From positions 4,588,001-4,652,000 of the forward strand of contig NZ_JAGGMQ010000001.1 of assembly GCF_017875465.1 (NCBI RefSeq): a stretch of 64,000 nt of DNA, given 5' to 3'. This stretch comes from Winslowiella toletana. Its GTDB lineage: Bacteria; Pseudomonadota; Gammaproteobacteria; Enterobacterales; Enterobacteriaceae. The notes beneath the pieces were generated by a model. It searched no databases, had not been told where the DNA came from, and saw only the letters and a program-made list of their open reading frames with translations. Positions within the stretch are counted from its first letter, which is position 1. Each line of letters begins with the position of its first letter. The position numbers and the translations under genes are program-made. This document shows positions 63,394 to 64,000 of the stretch, in pieces.

Positions 63394-64000
63394 TTGAAGC
63401 TACTATTAAAAATATTGAGTTTATCGCTGCTGGCGGCAGGCGCTGTTGCGCATTCCGCGGAGCGTGAACCGCTGGTTATTCAGCAACAAGGCAGCTTTGC
63501 GGCGGGTGGCGCGGTGACGACAGCGGCTGGACAGTTTGATGCCAAAAAACCGCTGGATTCGGCCGGACAGAGCTATCATGGCGATCATGCTAATGTGTTC
63601 TGGCAAACGCCGCAGAAGCCACATAAATATCCCATTATTATGTTGCACGGCGCCGGGCAGTCTTCACGCAGCTGGCAAACCACTGCGGATGGCCGGGAAG
63701 GCTTTCAGAACATTTTTCTGCGTCGGGGATTTTCCACTTATCTGGTCGATCAGCCACGCCGGGCCAGTGCGGGCCGCAGTATGGTCGAAAGTAGTGTGAC
63801 GCCGAAACCGGATGAGCAGATGTGGTTTAATCAGTTCCGTCTTGGCGTCTGGCCAGCGTTTTTTAAAGGCGTGCAGTTCTCTGATGATAAACAGGCGCTT
63901 AACCAGTATTTCCGCCAGATGACGCCCAATACCGGGCCTTTTGATATTAACGTTATCGCCGCTGCCATGTCGGCGGTGGTGGATAAAGCCGGTCCGGCCA
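63394..64000 (+). CDS. Exported alpha/beta hydrolase (3' end outside window)
   Basis: From TTG 63394 with AGAGGAA upstream an open frame runs to the window edge, giving 202 residues without a stop. A signal peptide (~1-21; LLLKILSLSLLAAGAVAHSA) is followed by an alpha/beta hydrolase region with PIIMLHGAGQSSRSWQTTADG (oxyanion strand), RRGFSTYLVDQPRRASAGRS and the cap segment. The nucleophile elbow lies beyond the edge. It is the fourth gene of the exported cluster, separated from the flavodoxin gene by ~108 bp. Confidence 0.75.
   Translation, partial: MKLLLKILSLSLLAAGAVAHSAEREPLVIQQQGSFAAGGAVTTAAGQFDAKKPLDSAGQSYHGDHANVFWQTPQKPHKYPIIMLHGAGQSSRSWQTTADGREGFQNIFLRRGFSTYLVDQPRRASAGRSMVESSVTPKPDEQMWFNQFRLGVWPAFFKGVQFSDDKQALNQYFRQMTPNTGPFDINVIAAAMSAVVDKAGPA

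Overview
The window looks like chromosomal DNA of a gamma-proteobacterium of the Enterobacterales, most likely family Erwiniaceae (Pantoea, Erwinia or Mixta type). The evidence is moderately high GC, E. coli-like genes (ghrA-ycdX-ycdY, ycgR, phoA, ascG/ascF/ascB, treA, proX), an enterobacterial tRNA-Ser(GGA), and an accessory load of sugar, siderophore and trehalose genes typical of plant-associated genera. The genus is an inference. No insertion sequence, prophage or CRISPR array was seen.

Layout. 1-3.8 kb: three Gfo/Idh/MocA sugar or inositol dehydrogenases and a LacI regulator. 3.8-6.5 kb: a zinc GTPase behind a Zur-like palindrome, ycgR, and two small stress membrane proteins behind a sigma-S-like promoter. 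6.6-8.6 kb: an MFS exporter and its divergent TetR regulator. 8.6-12.3 kb: a Fur-controlled siderophore receptor and an MHS-type transporter. 12.3-14.0 kb: periplasmic trehalase. 14.2-19.0 kb: a GntR regulator divergent from a four-gene amidase/DUF2848/transporter operon. 19.1-20.8 kb: phoA under a Pho box, then a candidate 24-residue protein. 20.8-26.3 kb: a COG4705 membrane protein, a Ser/Thr kinase gene next to tRNA-Ser, ghrA, a truncated DUF29 gene, ycdX and ycdY. 26.3-31.0 kb: a sugar-acid operon (a DeoR-HTH/ribokinase fusion, a NanA/DapA-type lyase, two YhcH anomerase paralogs and an MFS importer). 31.2-35.9 kb: a DMT exporter, a glutamine amidotransferase, an aldehyde dehydrogenase and an unknown membrane protein. 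35.9-42.3 kb: ascG, a GAPDH paralog, a GlxA-type regulator, ascF and ascB. 42.4-46.7 kb: an orphan Cys/His-rich protein, an orphan proX, an lldD remnant and a DHA2 exporter. 46.8-49.6 kb: a UvsE endonuclease and a divergent LysR/SDR pair. 49.7-56.2 kb: the trehalose synthesis operon treZ-treY-glgX. 56.7-64 kb: a Bcr-type exporter, then a two-component system flanked by exported hydrolase, cupin, carboxymuconolactone-decarboxylase-like and flavodoxin genes.

How the parts work together. Trehalose can be made from maltodextrin by TreZ/TreY/GlgX and hydrolysed outside the inner membrane by TreA. AscG, AscF and AscB form one beta-glucoside uptake and cleavage system, although ascG is separated from ascFB by two genes. 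The most promising undescribed systems are two. (i) In the 58-64 kb regulon, a composite operator of three CTGACA/TGTCAG half-sites occurs twice with identical spacing: once between the divergent exported hydrolase and the response regulator, and again just before the cupin/CMD/flavodoxin/hydrolase run. (ii) In the 26-31 kb sugar operon, the kinase carries its own DNA-binding domain, and a 41-bp module is shared by the two promoters.
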